From Gemmatimonadota bacterium (GTDB lineage: Bacteria; Gemmatimonadota; Gemmatimonadetes; Longimicrobiales; Gaopeijiaceae): a stretch of DNA of 64,000 bases. The stretch lies in contig JAUIEJ010000009.1 of assembly GCA_030428885.1 (NCBI GenBank), positions 62,001 through 126,000 of the forward strand, given 5' to 3'. Both the position numbers and the translations under genes were made by a program. Position 1 is the first letter of the stretch. The number at the start of each line of letters is the position of its first letter. This document shows, in pieces, positions 8,266 to 15,114 of the stretch. The notes beneath the pieces were generated by a model. The model was not told the DNA's origin. It searched no databases and saw nothing but the letters and a program-made list of their open reading frames with translations.

Positions 8266-8880
8266 ATGAAGCGACTCACGCTCGTTCTCATCTTCGCCGC
8301 CGCCCTGGTGGCCGGGCTTCGCCTCACCCGCTCGTCTCCCATGCCCCTGGGGCCCGCCGACGGCCACGATCTGGCCGCCGTGGACACGGGGCGGGTCGCC
8401 CTGGGCGACGTGGCCCCGGACTTCACCCTGGAATCCCGCTCCGGGGAACGCATCACCCTCTCCGCACTCCGGGGACGTAGGGTCCTCCTGGTGTTCTACC
8501 GGGGCCACTGGTGACCCTGGTGCGCATCTCAGCTCGTGGAGCTGAACGGACTGCTCACCGATGACCAGAAGGCCGACACCGACATCCTGGCCGTGTCCAT
8601 CGACCCACCGGACCTCCTGGACCGCATGGTGGAGCGCATCGTGGACGAGGGCGGGTTCGATCCGGCCGACGCCCCGGACTTCGCCTTCCTCTCCGATCCA
8701 GGCCACCGGGTGATCGATCGTTACGGGATCCGAAACCCCGACGACGAACGGGGGATTCCCCATCCCACGACCCTCGTGCTGGACCGGGACGGCGTGGTGC
8801 GGTGGAAGTTCATCGAAACCGACTACCGGATCCGACCCACCAACGACATGATCCTCGACGCGCTGGCGGGAATCGAGTGA
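8266..8880 (+). CDS. Membrane-anchored or exported peroxiredoxin-like selenoprotein with UxxC motif, Sec-Prx2
   Basis: A 204-residue AhpC/TSA-type redoxin read through an in-frame TGA at 8512-8514 (residue 83). Residues 1-20 are a hydrophobic signal or anchor. 'GDVAPDFTLESRSGERITLS' begins the redoxin domain; the strand LLVFYRGHW leads into U-P-W-C-A-S-Q-L, where homologues read FYRGxWCPxC. The Sec therefore replaces the peroxidatic Cys and Cys 86 would be the resolving thiol. The frame stays open for 122 more residues with the family's 'ILAVSID', 'FLSDPGHRVIDRYGI' and 'TLVLDRDGVVRW' strands. No Shine-Dalgarno sequence is obvious before the ATG. The protein likely reduces peroxides or disulfides outside the cytoplasm. 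Confidence 0.87.
8529..8545 (+). promoter_or_regulatory. Candidate bacterial SECIS hairpin for Sec-Prx2
   Basis: A perfect 7-bp stem TCAGCTC / GAGCTGA closes the 3-base loop GTG. The loop begins 22 bases after the UGA at 8512-8514, within one base of the spacing seen for Sec-Prx1, and its first base is G as in the bacterial SECIS consensus. Confidence 0.75.
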
Positions 8881-8948
8881 GGGACCCCATCTTGGCGGTC
8901 TCCACCCCACGATCCGCCCCCCGACCCACCCAACGGAGTTTCGCGCCC

Positions 8949-9542
8949 ATGCGCCATGCGCCCCTCGCTCTCGTCCTCGCCCTGGCCCTGGCCCCCGTCG
9001 CCTGCGGGGGCGACGCCGCAGACGACGCCGCCCAGTCCGCCGCCGACGCCATGCAACAGGCCGCCGACGCCATGCAGCAGGCCGCCGACAACATGGCCTC
9101 CAACGGATCGAACGACGACGCCGAGCCCATGACGGCCGAGGAGATGCAGGAAGCCCTCCCCGAGGAGCTGGCCGGCCTGGATCGCACCTCCACGGAGCGC
9201 CAGTCCATGGGCGCCGGCGGCATGAACATGGCCCAGGCGAGCGCCACCTACGAGGGCGACGGCAAGACCCTGGAGGTGGGGATGATGTCGGGCGGCGGGA
9301 TCATGGCCGGTCCCGCCATGGCCTTCACCATGGTGTCGTTCGACCGCACGACCGACGACGGCTACGAGCGCACCATCGAGTACGACGGCATGAAGGGCAT
9401 GCAGGAGTACGAGGAAAACGGCGACTACATGCGGGCCGTCATGATGGTGCTCGTGAACAACAGCCTCATGGTGCGCCTCGAGGCCGAAGGCATGACCATG
9501 GACGAGGTCGAGGACGCCTTCGACGACCTCAACATGAACTGA
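8949..9542 (+). CDS. Met/Asp-rich lipoprotein of unknown function
   Basis: A 197-residue predicted lipoprotein: signal MRHAPLALVLALALAPVAC with the acylated Cys at 19. Residues 25-60 are an Ala/Gln-rich helical linker containing two near-identical DAMQQAA repeats. The C-terminal domain is unusually rich in Met (for example MGAGGMNMAQ, VGMMSGGGIMAGPAMAF, GMKGMQEYEENGDYM) and acidic residues. Met-rich exported proteins sometimes bind copper or are sacrificial oxidant targets, but here this is only a compositional hint. It begins 68 bases after Sec-Prx2 on the same strand and 20 bases before the DUF305 lipoprotein. Confidence 0.6.
   Translation: MRHAPLALVLALALAPVACGGDAADDAAQSAADAMQQAADAMQQAADNMASNGSNDDAEPMTAEEMQEALPEELAGLDRTSTERQSMGAGGMNMAQASATYEGDGKTLEVGMMSGGGIMAGPAMAFTMVSFDRTTDDGYERTIEYDGMKGMQEYEENGDYMRAVMMVLVNNSLMVRLEAEGMTMDEVEDAFDDLNMN
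9042..9083 (+). repeat. Two 21-base tandem repeats coding for DAMQQAA
   Basis: Positions 9042-9062 and 9063-9083 differ at a single base (caacag versus cagcag) and encode the same seven residues. A degenerate third unit follows (DNMAS). The repeat lies in the linker of the lipoprotein and is an in-frame expansion. Confidence 0.7.
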
Positions 9543-9562
9543 GCGGCCGTCGAGAGACCGCC

Positions 9563-10279
9563 GTGGCTTTCCCCTCCCGGCGTCGGGGCCCTCCGGCCGC
9601 CCTCGTGGGCCTGCTCCTGGCGGGGTGCGCCGGGGCCGGAGCGCCGGAGCCGGCCCCGGCCCCGGCGCCCCAGGGGCGCATCGTCCAGGCCGGGGCGCCG
9701 GGCGAATCGACCCGGGCCTTCGACGGCGGGAGGTTGGGCGCCGTCGAGGGCACGGCGTACACCGACGCCGACGTGGCCTTCATGCAGGGCATGATCCACC
9801 ATCACGCCCAGGCCCTGGAGATGACGGCCCTCATCGCCGACCGGGCCGAGGCCGACGCCATCCGGCAGATGGGCCTCCGCATGGAGATCTCCCAGGCCGA
9901 CGAGATCGGCCTCATGGAGCGGTGGTTGCGGGAGCGGGGCGAAGCGGTGCCCATATGGCGCGGGCCCGCCGCCGACCACGCGGGCATGGATCATGGAGCC
10001 ATGGGCCACGACGGCGCGGGGTCGGACCCCGCCATGCCCGGCATGCTCACCCCCGATCAGATGGCGGCGCTGGACGCCGCCCGGGGGGCCGCCTTCGACC
10101 GCCTCTTCCTCGAGCTCATGATCCAGCACCACCTGGGCGCCCTCACCATGGTCCGGGACCTCTACAACACCCCGGGCGCCGCCCAGGAATCCACGGTCTA
10201 CAAGTTCGCCAGCGAGGTCGACGCGGATCAGGACATCGAGATCCGCCGCATGCGTCAGCTCCTGGACGCCTGGCGCTGA
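9563..10279 (+). CDS. DUF305 family lipoprotein
   Basis: A 238-residue lipoprotein: signal with lipobox LLAGC (Cys about 22), a Pro/Ala linker, then a DUF305 ferritin-like four-helix domain. The two diagnostic motifs are MIHHHAQALEM and MIQHHLGALTM, whose His and Met residues suggest metal binding; family members are often linked to copper handling. A His/Met-rich insert (DHAGMDHGAMGHD) lies between the halves. GTG at 9563 is the likely start. The gene is followed after 34 bases by the LVIVD-repeat protein. Confidence 0.88.
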   Translation: MAFPSRRRGPPAALVGLLLAGCAGAGAPEPAPAPAPQGRIVQAGAPGESTRAFDGGRLGAVEGTAYTDADVAFMQGMIHHHAQALEMTALIADRAEADAIRQMGLRMEISQADEIGLMERWLRERGEAVPIWRGPAADHAGMDHGAMGHDGAGSDPAMPGMLTPDQMAALDAARGAAFDRLFLELMIQHHLGALTMVRDLYNTPGAAQESTVYKFASEVDADQDIEIRRMRQLLDAWR

Positions 10280-10313
10280 CGCCGGGCCCACCCCCCTCCC
10301 TTCCCGACGCCCC

Positions 10314-12137
10314 ATGCCCCACCCACGCCCCTCCCTCGTTTCCGGCCGCCTCTCCCGGGCCCCCCTTCTTCCGGCGCTCGTCGTCCTCGCCGCGACCGCG
10401 GTGGGCGCCCCGGTGGCCGGGCAGGAGCCCGCCATGGCCGAGCCCCGCATGACGTGGGATCCCAACGATCCGCGCCCGGGGCTCCGGGCCGGATGGCGGG
10501 ACGCCGAGGAGGCGTCGTGGAATCTCTCGCTGGTGGCGAGCCTGCCCCGGCCCGAGGGGTTCATGAACCCCGAGACCCCGGGCGACGGCCGGTTCACCAA
10601 CACCGACCTGGCGTTTCAGGGCGACCGGCTCTTTCAGGGCAACTACAACGGCTTCCAGGTCTTCGACATCTCCGACCCGACGAACCCCCGGCTCGAGGTG
10701 GCCGTCGTCTGCCCCGGCGGTCAGGGCGACGTGTCGGTGTACGGCGACCTGCTCGTCATGTCGGCCCAGGAGAACCGGGGCCGCCTGGACTGCGGCGTGG
10801 AGGGCGTGGAGGAGACGGTGAGCGACCAGCGCCTCCTGGGCGTGCGGATCTTCGACATCTCCGATCTCTCCAACCCGCGGCAGGTGGCCGCGGTGCAGTC
10901 CTGCCGCGGGTCCCATACCCACACCCTGGTGGAAGACCCGAACGACCCCGACCACGTCTACGTCTACATCCAGGGTACGGGCCGTGTCCGCCCCGGTGAG
11001 GAGCTTCCGGGCTGCATCGACGCCGAGCCCGACGAGGACGAGAACACGGCCCTCTTCCGCATCGAGGTGGTGCGGGTGCCCCTGGCCGCCCCGGAACAGG
11101 CGGAGGTGGTGAACATGCCCCGGATCTTCGCCGACTACGAGACGGGCGACATCGCCGGTCTCTGGGGGGGCGGCGACCACGGCGAAGGCACCCAGCAGAC
11201 CCGGCGCACCCACCAGTGCCACGACATCACGGCCTACCCCGCCATCGGCCTCGCCGCCGGCGCCTGCTCGGGCAACGGGATCCTCCTGGACATCTCCGAC
11301 CCGGTGAACCCGGTGCGCATCGAGGAAGTGCTGGACCCCAACTTCGCCTACTGGCACTCGGCGACCTTCACCAACGACGCGTCGAAGGTGCTCTTCACCG
11401 ACGAGTGGGGCGGCGGATCGGCCCCCCGCTGCCGGCCCACCGATCCCCATACCTGGGGCGCCAACGCCATCTTCCGCCTCGACGACGGCGAACTCGAACT
11501 CGCGGGCTACTACAAGCTGCCCGTGCCCCAGCGCGACACCGAAAACTGCGTGGCCCACAACGGGTCGCTGATCCCGGTGCCCGGCCGGGACATCATGGTC
11601 CAGGCGTGGTACCAGGGCGGGGTGTCGATCCTGGACTTCACCGACCCGGCCCACGCCTACGAGATCGCGTACTTCGATCGGGGACCCCTGAGCGACGACG
11701 AACTCTACACCGGCGGCTACTGGTCCACCTACTGGTACAACGGCCAGATCTACGGAGCCGAAATCTCCCGGGGCATCGACGTGTTCGAGCTGGTGGCCGG
11801 CGAACACCTCTCCGAAGCCGAGATCGCCGCGGCGAAGCTCGCCACCCTGGACGAGTTCAACGCCCAGATGCAGCCCCGCTTCACCTGGCCCGCCGCCGTG
11901 CCGGTAGCTCGGGCGTATCTGGAGCAGTTGGTGCGCCACGGGGGCATCCTCCAGGAGCGCGCGAGCCAGGTCGAGGGCGTGCTCTCGGGCAACGCGCCGG
12001 CGGCCCGATTGAATGCGGTGGCCGACGCCCTGGAGGCCGACGTGCAGGGCATCCGGGAGGCACGACTCGGCGGCGACGCCGACAAGCTGGCCGCCCTGGC
12101 CGAGGTGCTCCGGGGACTGGGCGCCCTCACACCTTGA
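10314..12137 (+). CDS. Secreted LVIVD-repeat beta-propeller protein
   Basis: A 607-residue exported protein with a signal peptide ending near residue 36 (…GAPVAGQ). The body has repeated 'FDISDPTNPRL', 'FDISDLSNPRQ', 'LDISDPVNPVRI' and 'LDFTDPAHAYEI' segments, one per blade, which is the LVIVD-repeat pattern of bacterial surface propellers. 'HTHTLVEDP', 'THQCHDITAYP' and 'YWHSATFTND' carry His residues conserved in this group. The C-terminal 100 residues are helical. The function of this group is not established; metal binding or surface attachment have been suggested by context. The 3' end overlaps the convergent acyltransferase gene by 11 bases. Confidence 0.8.
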   Translation: MPHPRPSLVSGRLSRAPLLPALVVLAATAVGAPVAGQEPAMAEPRMTWDPNDPRPGLRAGWRDAEEASWNLSLVASLPRPEGFMNPETPGDGRFTNTDLAFQGDRLFQGNYNGFQVFDISDPTNPRLEVAVVCPGGQGDVSVYGDLLVMSAQENRGRLDCGVEGVEETVSDQRLLGVRIFDISDLSNPRQVAAVQSCRGSHTHTLVEDPNDPDHVYVYIQGTGRVRPGEELPGCIDAEPDEDENTALFRIEVVRVPLAAPEQAEVVNMPRIFADYETGDIAGLWGGGDHGEGTQQTRRTHQCHDITAYPAIGLAAGACSGNGILLDISDPVNPVRIEEVLDPNFAYWHSATFTNDASKVLFTDEWGGGSAPRCRPTDPHTWGANAIFRLDDGELELAGYYKLPVPQRDTENCVAHNGSLIPVPGRDIMVQAWYQGGVSILDFTDPAHAYEIAYFDRGPLSDDELYTGGYWSTYWYNGQIYGAEISRGIDVFELVAGEHLSEAEIAAAKLATLDEFNAQMQPRFTWPAAVPVARAYLEQLVRHGGILQERASQVEGVLSGNAPAARLNAVADALEADVQGIREARLGGDADKLAALAEVLRGLGALTP

Positions 12138-13536
12138 AGTAGATCCGCCGGCGGTCCATCCACGTCGTGATGCCGCCCCAGAGGGCCACGAAGCCCAGGG
12201 CGAAGAGGAGCGAGGCGACGCGCTCGTCGCCGGGGAGGGCGCCCAGGGCCCGGTACAGCCAGCCCTGGACCGAGACGGTGGTCGGGGCCCCCGAGGCGTC
12301 AGCGGGCCCGGCTACGGTGAGGTTGCCCAGGGTCACGGCCATCATGCCCGACGCCACGAAGGCGAAGATGGCGTTCATCCCGTAGGCCCGGAACGCCTCG
12401 AAGGGCCGACGGACGCCCCGGATGTCGATGGCGTGGTAGGCGACCCCGAGGCAGAGCAGTGCCATCCCCGCGGTGAACACCGTGTACGAGCTGGTCCAGA
12501 GCCGCTTGTTCATGGGCATCCAGAGGCTCCAGAGCACGCCGACCAGGCAGAGCCAGCACCCCGCCACCAGCAGGCCGCCCAGGATCCGGCTGGGATCCCG
12601 ATCGTCCCGGGCCATCCAGAGGCCCGTGAGCACGCCGAACAGTACCGAACAGACCGCCGGCACCGTGCTGACGATCCCCTCGGGGTCGAACGACCAGACC
12701 AGGGCTCCGTCGCGATAGAGACGGCGGGCGCTCCAGGTGTGCTCCCCCAGCACGTGGGTGTCGATCCAGAAGGCCCAGTTGGAGAACAACTCCTCCAGGG
12801 GCGTGGCGTCGGTGGGAAATCCCCGGGACAGATCGGGCACGCCGAAGCCCGGCACGGGCACCACGGTCATCCAGAGGGCATAGGCCAGGAGGAGTCCCAC
12901 GATCCACCGCACCAGGGCCCGGCGCGACGGCGTGGTGAGGTAGATCGCCGAGGCCACGAGGTAGCACACGGCGATGCGCACCAGCACGCCCGAGATCCGG
13001 ATGCCGGCGATCCGCGACAGGAGGGGATCGGTGAAGCCCAGGGCCACGGCGGACCCGAGGAAGGCCACCACCCCTGCCCCCAGCGCCGCCCCCCACACCC
13101 TCGGCCGGCGGGTCCCGGCCAGGAGCACCACGGCGGCCAGGAGGGCCACCGGATACGCGACCCGAAGAAGCACGGCGGCGCCCCCCCACTCCATCCCCCC
13201 GCGGGGCCACAGGATCGGCGACCAGCTCGCGCCCCACCACCCCAGGAGGGCCAGGGCCGCCGCCCGCCGCGCCACGTGGCCCATCAACGCGCCCCGGGAC
13301 GCGCCTCTCGCCGTCCGCCGGTCGAACGAAAACACCATGGCCACGCCCACGATGAACAGGAAGAACGGGAAGATCAGGTCGGTGGGCGTCCACCCGTTCC
13401 ACGCCGCGTGCTCCAGGGGATCGTAGATGTGGCTCCACGAGCCCGGATTGTTGACCAGGAGCATGCCGGCGATGGTGGCCCCCCGGAACACGTCGAGGGA
13501 GACCACCCGCGACGAGGGACCCGGCGCGACGCTCAC
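12127..13536 (-). CDS. NagX/HGSNAT-like membrane acyltransferase (DUF5009/DUF1624 type)
   Basis: A 469-residue protein with ten or more membrane segments. The N-terminal motif 'SRVVSLDVFRGATIAGMLLV' followed later by 'WNGWTPTDLIFPFFLFIVG' is diagnostic for the heparan-alpha-glucosaminide N-acetyltransferase/NagX group, which moves acetyl groups across the membrane to amino sugars. The GTG at 13536 overlaps the stop of the serine hydrolase gene as GTGA. In many bacteria such proteins sit with sugar-polymer recycling genes; the neighbour here is a serine hydrolase, so the substrate may be a cell-wall or glycan fragment, which is inference. Confidence 0.82.
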   Translation of the reverse strand: MSVAPGPSSRVVSLDVFRGATIAGMLLVNNPGSWSHIYDPLEHAAWNGWTPTDLIFPFFLFIVGVAMVFSFDRRTARGASRGALMGHVARRAAALALLGWWGASWSPILWPRGGMEWGGAAVLLRVAYPVALLAAVVLLAGTRRPRVWGAALGAGVVAFLGSAVALGFTDPLLSRIAGIRISGVLVRIAVCYLVASAIYLTTPSRRALVRWIVGLLLAYALWMTVVPVPGFGVPDLSRGFPTDATPLEELFSNWAFWIDTHVLGEHTWSARRLYRDGALVWSFDPEGIVSTVPAVCSVLFGVLTGLWMARDDRDPSRILGGLLVAGCWLCLVGVLWSLWMPMNKRLWTSSYTVFTAGMALLCLGVAYHAIDIRGVRRPFEAFRAYGMNAIFAFVASGMMAVTLGNLTVAGPADASGAPTTVSVQGWLYRALGALPGDERVASLLFALGFVALWGGITTWMDRRRIYFKV

Positions 13537-14648
13537 CCCCAGGGCCACGCCTCCACCTCGACCCCCTTCGCCTCGAGCAGGAGCTCCAGCATCCGCTGCC
13601 AGGAGTCCCACGACGTGGTGCGGCTGTAGACCGAGTTCGTCTTGTGGGCGATGACCAGGTCCACGGCCGGCAGGACCGTGATCCACTGGCCGATGGCGCC
13701 CCGCCCCGTGTAGGCCCCCTCGAAGGGGCCCGTGGCCCGGGGGCCGTCCCACACCCACCACATGGTCCCGTAGCCGAAGTAGCCGTCGCGGCGATCCACG
13801 GGGTTCATCTCGTCCAGGGGCGTCACGACGCTCGAGATCGTGGCCAGCCAATCGCGGGACAGGACCTGTTCGCCGTCCCACTCGCCCTTCCGGAGCATGA
13901 GGTAGCCGATCCGGGCCATGTCGCGGGTGGAGATCCACATGTGGTAGGCCGGGTTCCGGGAGATCTCCAGGTTGCCGCTCTTGCGCTGGGCCGCCCGATC
14001 CCAGTCCTGGAACTGCAGGGGGAGGGCGATCTGGGACTCCAGTTCGTCGTAGATGTCGCGCCCCGTGAGTTGCTCGAACACGGCGCCGGCGGCGTTGAAG
14101 TCCCAGTTGTTGTAGAGCATGTACGCGCCCGGCTCCTTCGACCCCCGCTCCGGAGCATTGGCCAGGTCGTCGCCGCCGTTGGACGCCGCGTGGTAGATGC
14201 CCGAGCGGGCCGTGATCAGGTCCCGCACCCGCGCCCGCTTCTCGATGTCGAGCAGCCCACCGACGTCGTCGACCCCGAGGTCGGCCAGGGTGGCGTCGAG
14301 GTCGATGGTGCCGTCCTCCACCCAGCGTCCGTAGAGCATGGCCAGGATGCTCTTCCGCACCGAGGCCAGATAGCTCAGCTCCTCCACGTCGCCGTAGTCG
14401 AACACCACCCGACCCCGGTCCACCACCACGAGCCCCGTCGTGTTGGCGCTGTCGCGGATGAAGGCGAAGGTCTCCTGGAGGCCGTCGGGGGACCACCCGT
14501 AGCCGGCGAGATCGCCGCGGCCCACCTCGTCCCATTCGGCCCCGGGCCACACGACGTCGACGTCGACCTGGGCGTCGGCGGGCGCACAGGCGGCCAGGAC
14601 CACGGCGGCGAGGGCGAGGAACGGGCGGGCGACGCGAGACGGACGCAT
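13533..14648 (-). CDS. Beta-lactamase-fold serine hydrolase lipoprotein
   Basis: A 371-residue class C beta-lactamase-fold hydrolase (AmpC/EstB/6-aminohexanoate-dimer hydrolase group). Lipobox-like VVLAAC places the acylated Cys at 21. The nucleophile motif S-V-R-K is at 96-99 and the second motif Y-N-N at 178-180. A third element near HKTNS could supply the KTG-like triad. Such enzymes cleave amides or esters and only some act on beta-lactams. I chose the ATG at 14648 because the signal peptide starts there; the coding frame extends upstream without a sensible start. It is translationally coupled to the NagX-like gene. Confidence 0.85.
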   Translation of the reverse strand: MRPSRVARPFLALAAVVLAACAPADAQVDVDVVWPGAEWDEVGRGDLAGYGWSPDGLQETFAFIRDSANTTGLVVVDRGRVVFDYGDVEELSYLASVRKSILAMLYGRWVEDGTIDLDATLADLGVDDVGGLLDIEKRARVRDLITARSGIYHAASNGGDDLANAPERGSKEPGAYMLYNNWDFNAAGAVFEQLTGRDIYDELESQIALPLQFQDWDRAAQRKSGNLEISRNPAYHMWISTRDMARIGYLMLRKGEWDGEQVLSRDWLATISSVVTPLDEMNPVDRRDGYFGYGTMWWVWDGPRATGPFEGAYTGRGAIGQWITVLPAVDLVIAHKTNSVYSRTTSWDSWQRMLELLLEAKGVEVEAWPWG

Positions 14649-14732
14649 GGACGGGCTCCGGGCGAGGCGAGGGGACACCGCCGCGAAGGTAGGGTGCGCC
14701 GCGGAGCCCCGCGAGCGGAAACGGCGGGGCCC

Positions 14733-14784
14733 TTGACGCCGGCGGATCGAAGGTGATACATACACTGTCGATATCAACACTGTA
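14733..14784 (+). promoter_or_regulatory. Promoter and near-palindromic PadR operator upstream of padR-1
   Basis: TTGACG (14733-14738) and GATACA (14755-14760) are 16 bases apart. Immediately after them, 14761-14784 is a 24-base near-palindrome centred on GATATC: half-sites TACAcTGTcGAT and ATCaACAcTGTA match in 10 of 12 pairs. It lies 9 bases before the PadR start. TACA/TGTA half-sites fit the ATGT-N8-ACAT style of known PadR operators, so autorepression is likely. Confidence 0.65.
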
Positions 14785-14793
14785 TGGATTGCC

Positions 14794-15114
14794 ATGACCG
14801 ACGTCCTGGGCGGGTTCGAGCACAGAGTTCTCCTCGCGGTTCTCCGCCTCGGATCGGAGAGCTACAGCGTGCCCATCGTGGAGGAGCTGGAAGCGGTGAG
14901 CGGGCGCTCCGTCTCCCCGTCGGCCGTCTACGTCACGCTCCGGCGCCTGGAACGCCGGGGTCTGGTCACGTCGACCATGGCGCCCCCGGCGCCGGGCGAA
15001 GGGGGTCGGGAGCGGCGGGTGTTCCGCATCACCGACGGGGGCGTCACGCTGCTGCGGGACACCCGAGCCGACCTCGATCGCCTCCACGAGGGGCTCGAGG
15101 TCCTGGATGGGTGA
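14794..15114 (+). CDS. PadR family transcriptional regulator (padR-1)
   Basis: A 106-residue winged-helix repressor of the PadR family. The motif 'SPSAVYVTLRRLERRGLVTS' is the recognition helix and wing, preceded by 'IVEELEAVSGR'. Its C-terminal helix is short, as in PadR subfamily-2. The stop overlaps the following permease start by 8 bases, so the pair is an operon. The regulated gene is presumably the permease; the inducer is unknown. The near-palindrome at 14761-14784 is the likely operator. Confidence 0.9.
   Translation: MTDVLGGFEHRVLLAVLRLGSESYSVPIVEELEAVSGRSVSPSAVYVTLRRLERRGLVTSTMAPPAPGEGGRERRVFRITDGGVTLLRDTRADLDRLHEGLEVLDG

Noticed and set aside
8266-8880. The 82-residue product ending at the TGA plus a separate 114-residue gene starting at 8536
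   Set aside because: The second start would be a GTG inside the SECIS loop with no ribosome site, and the FYRGHW-U-PWC active site would be cut in half.
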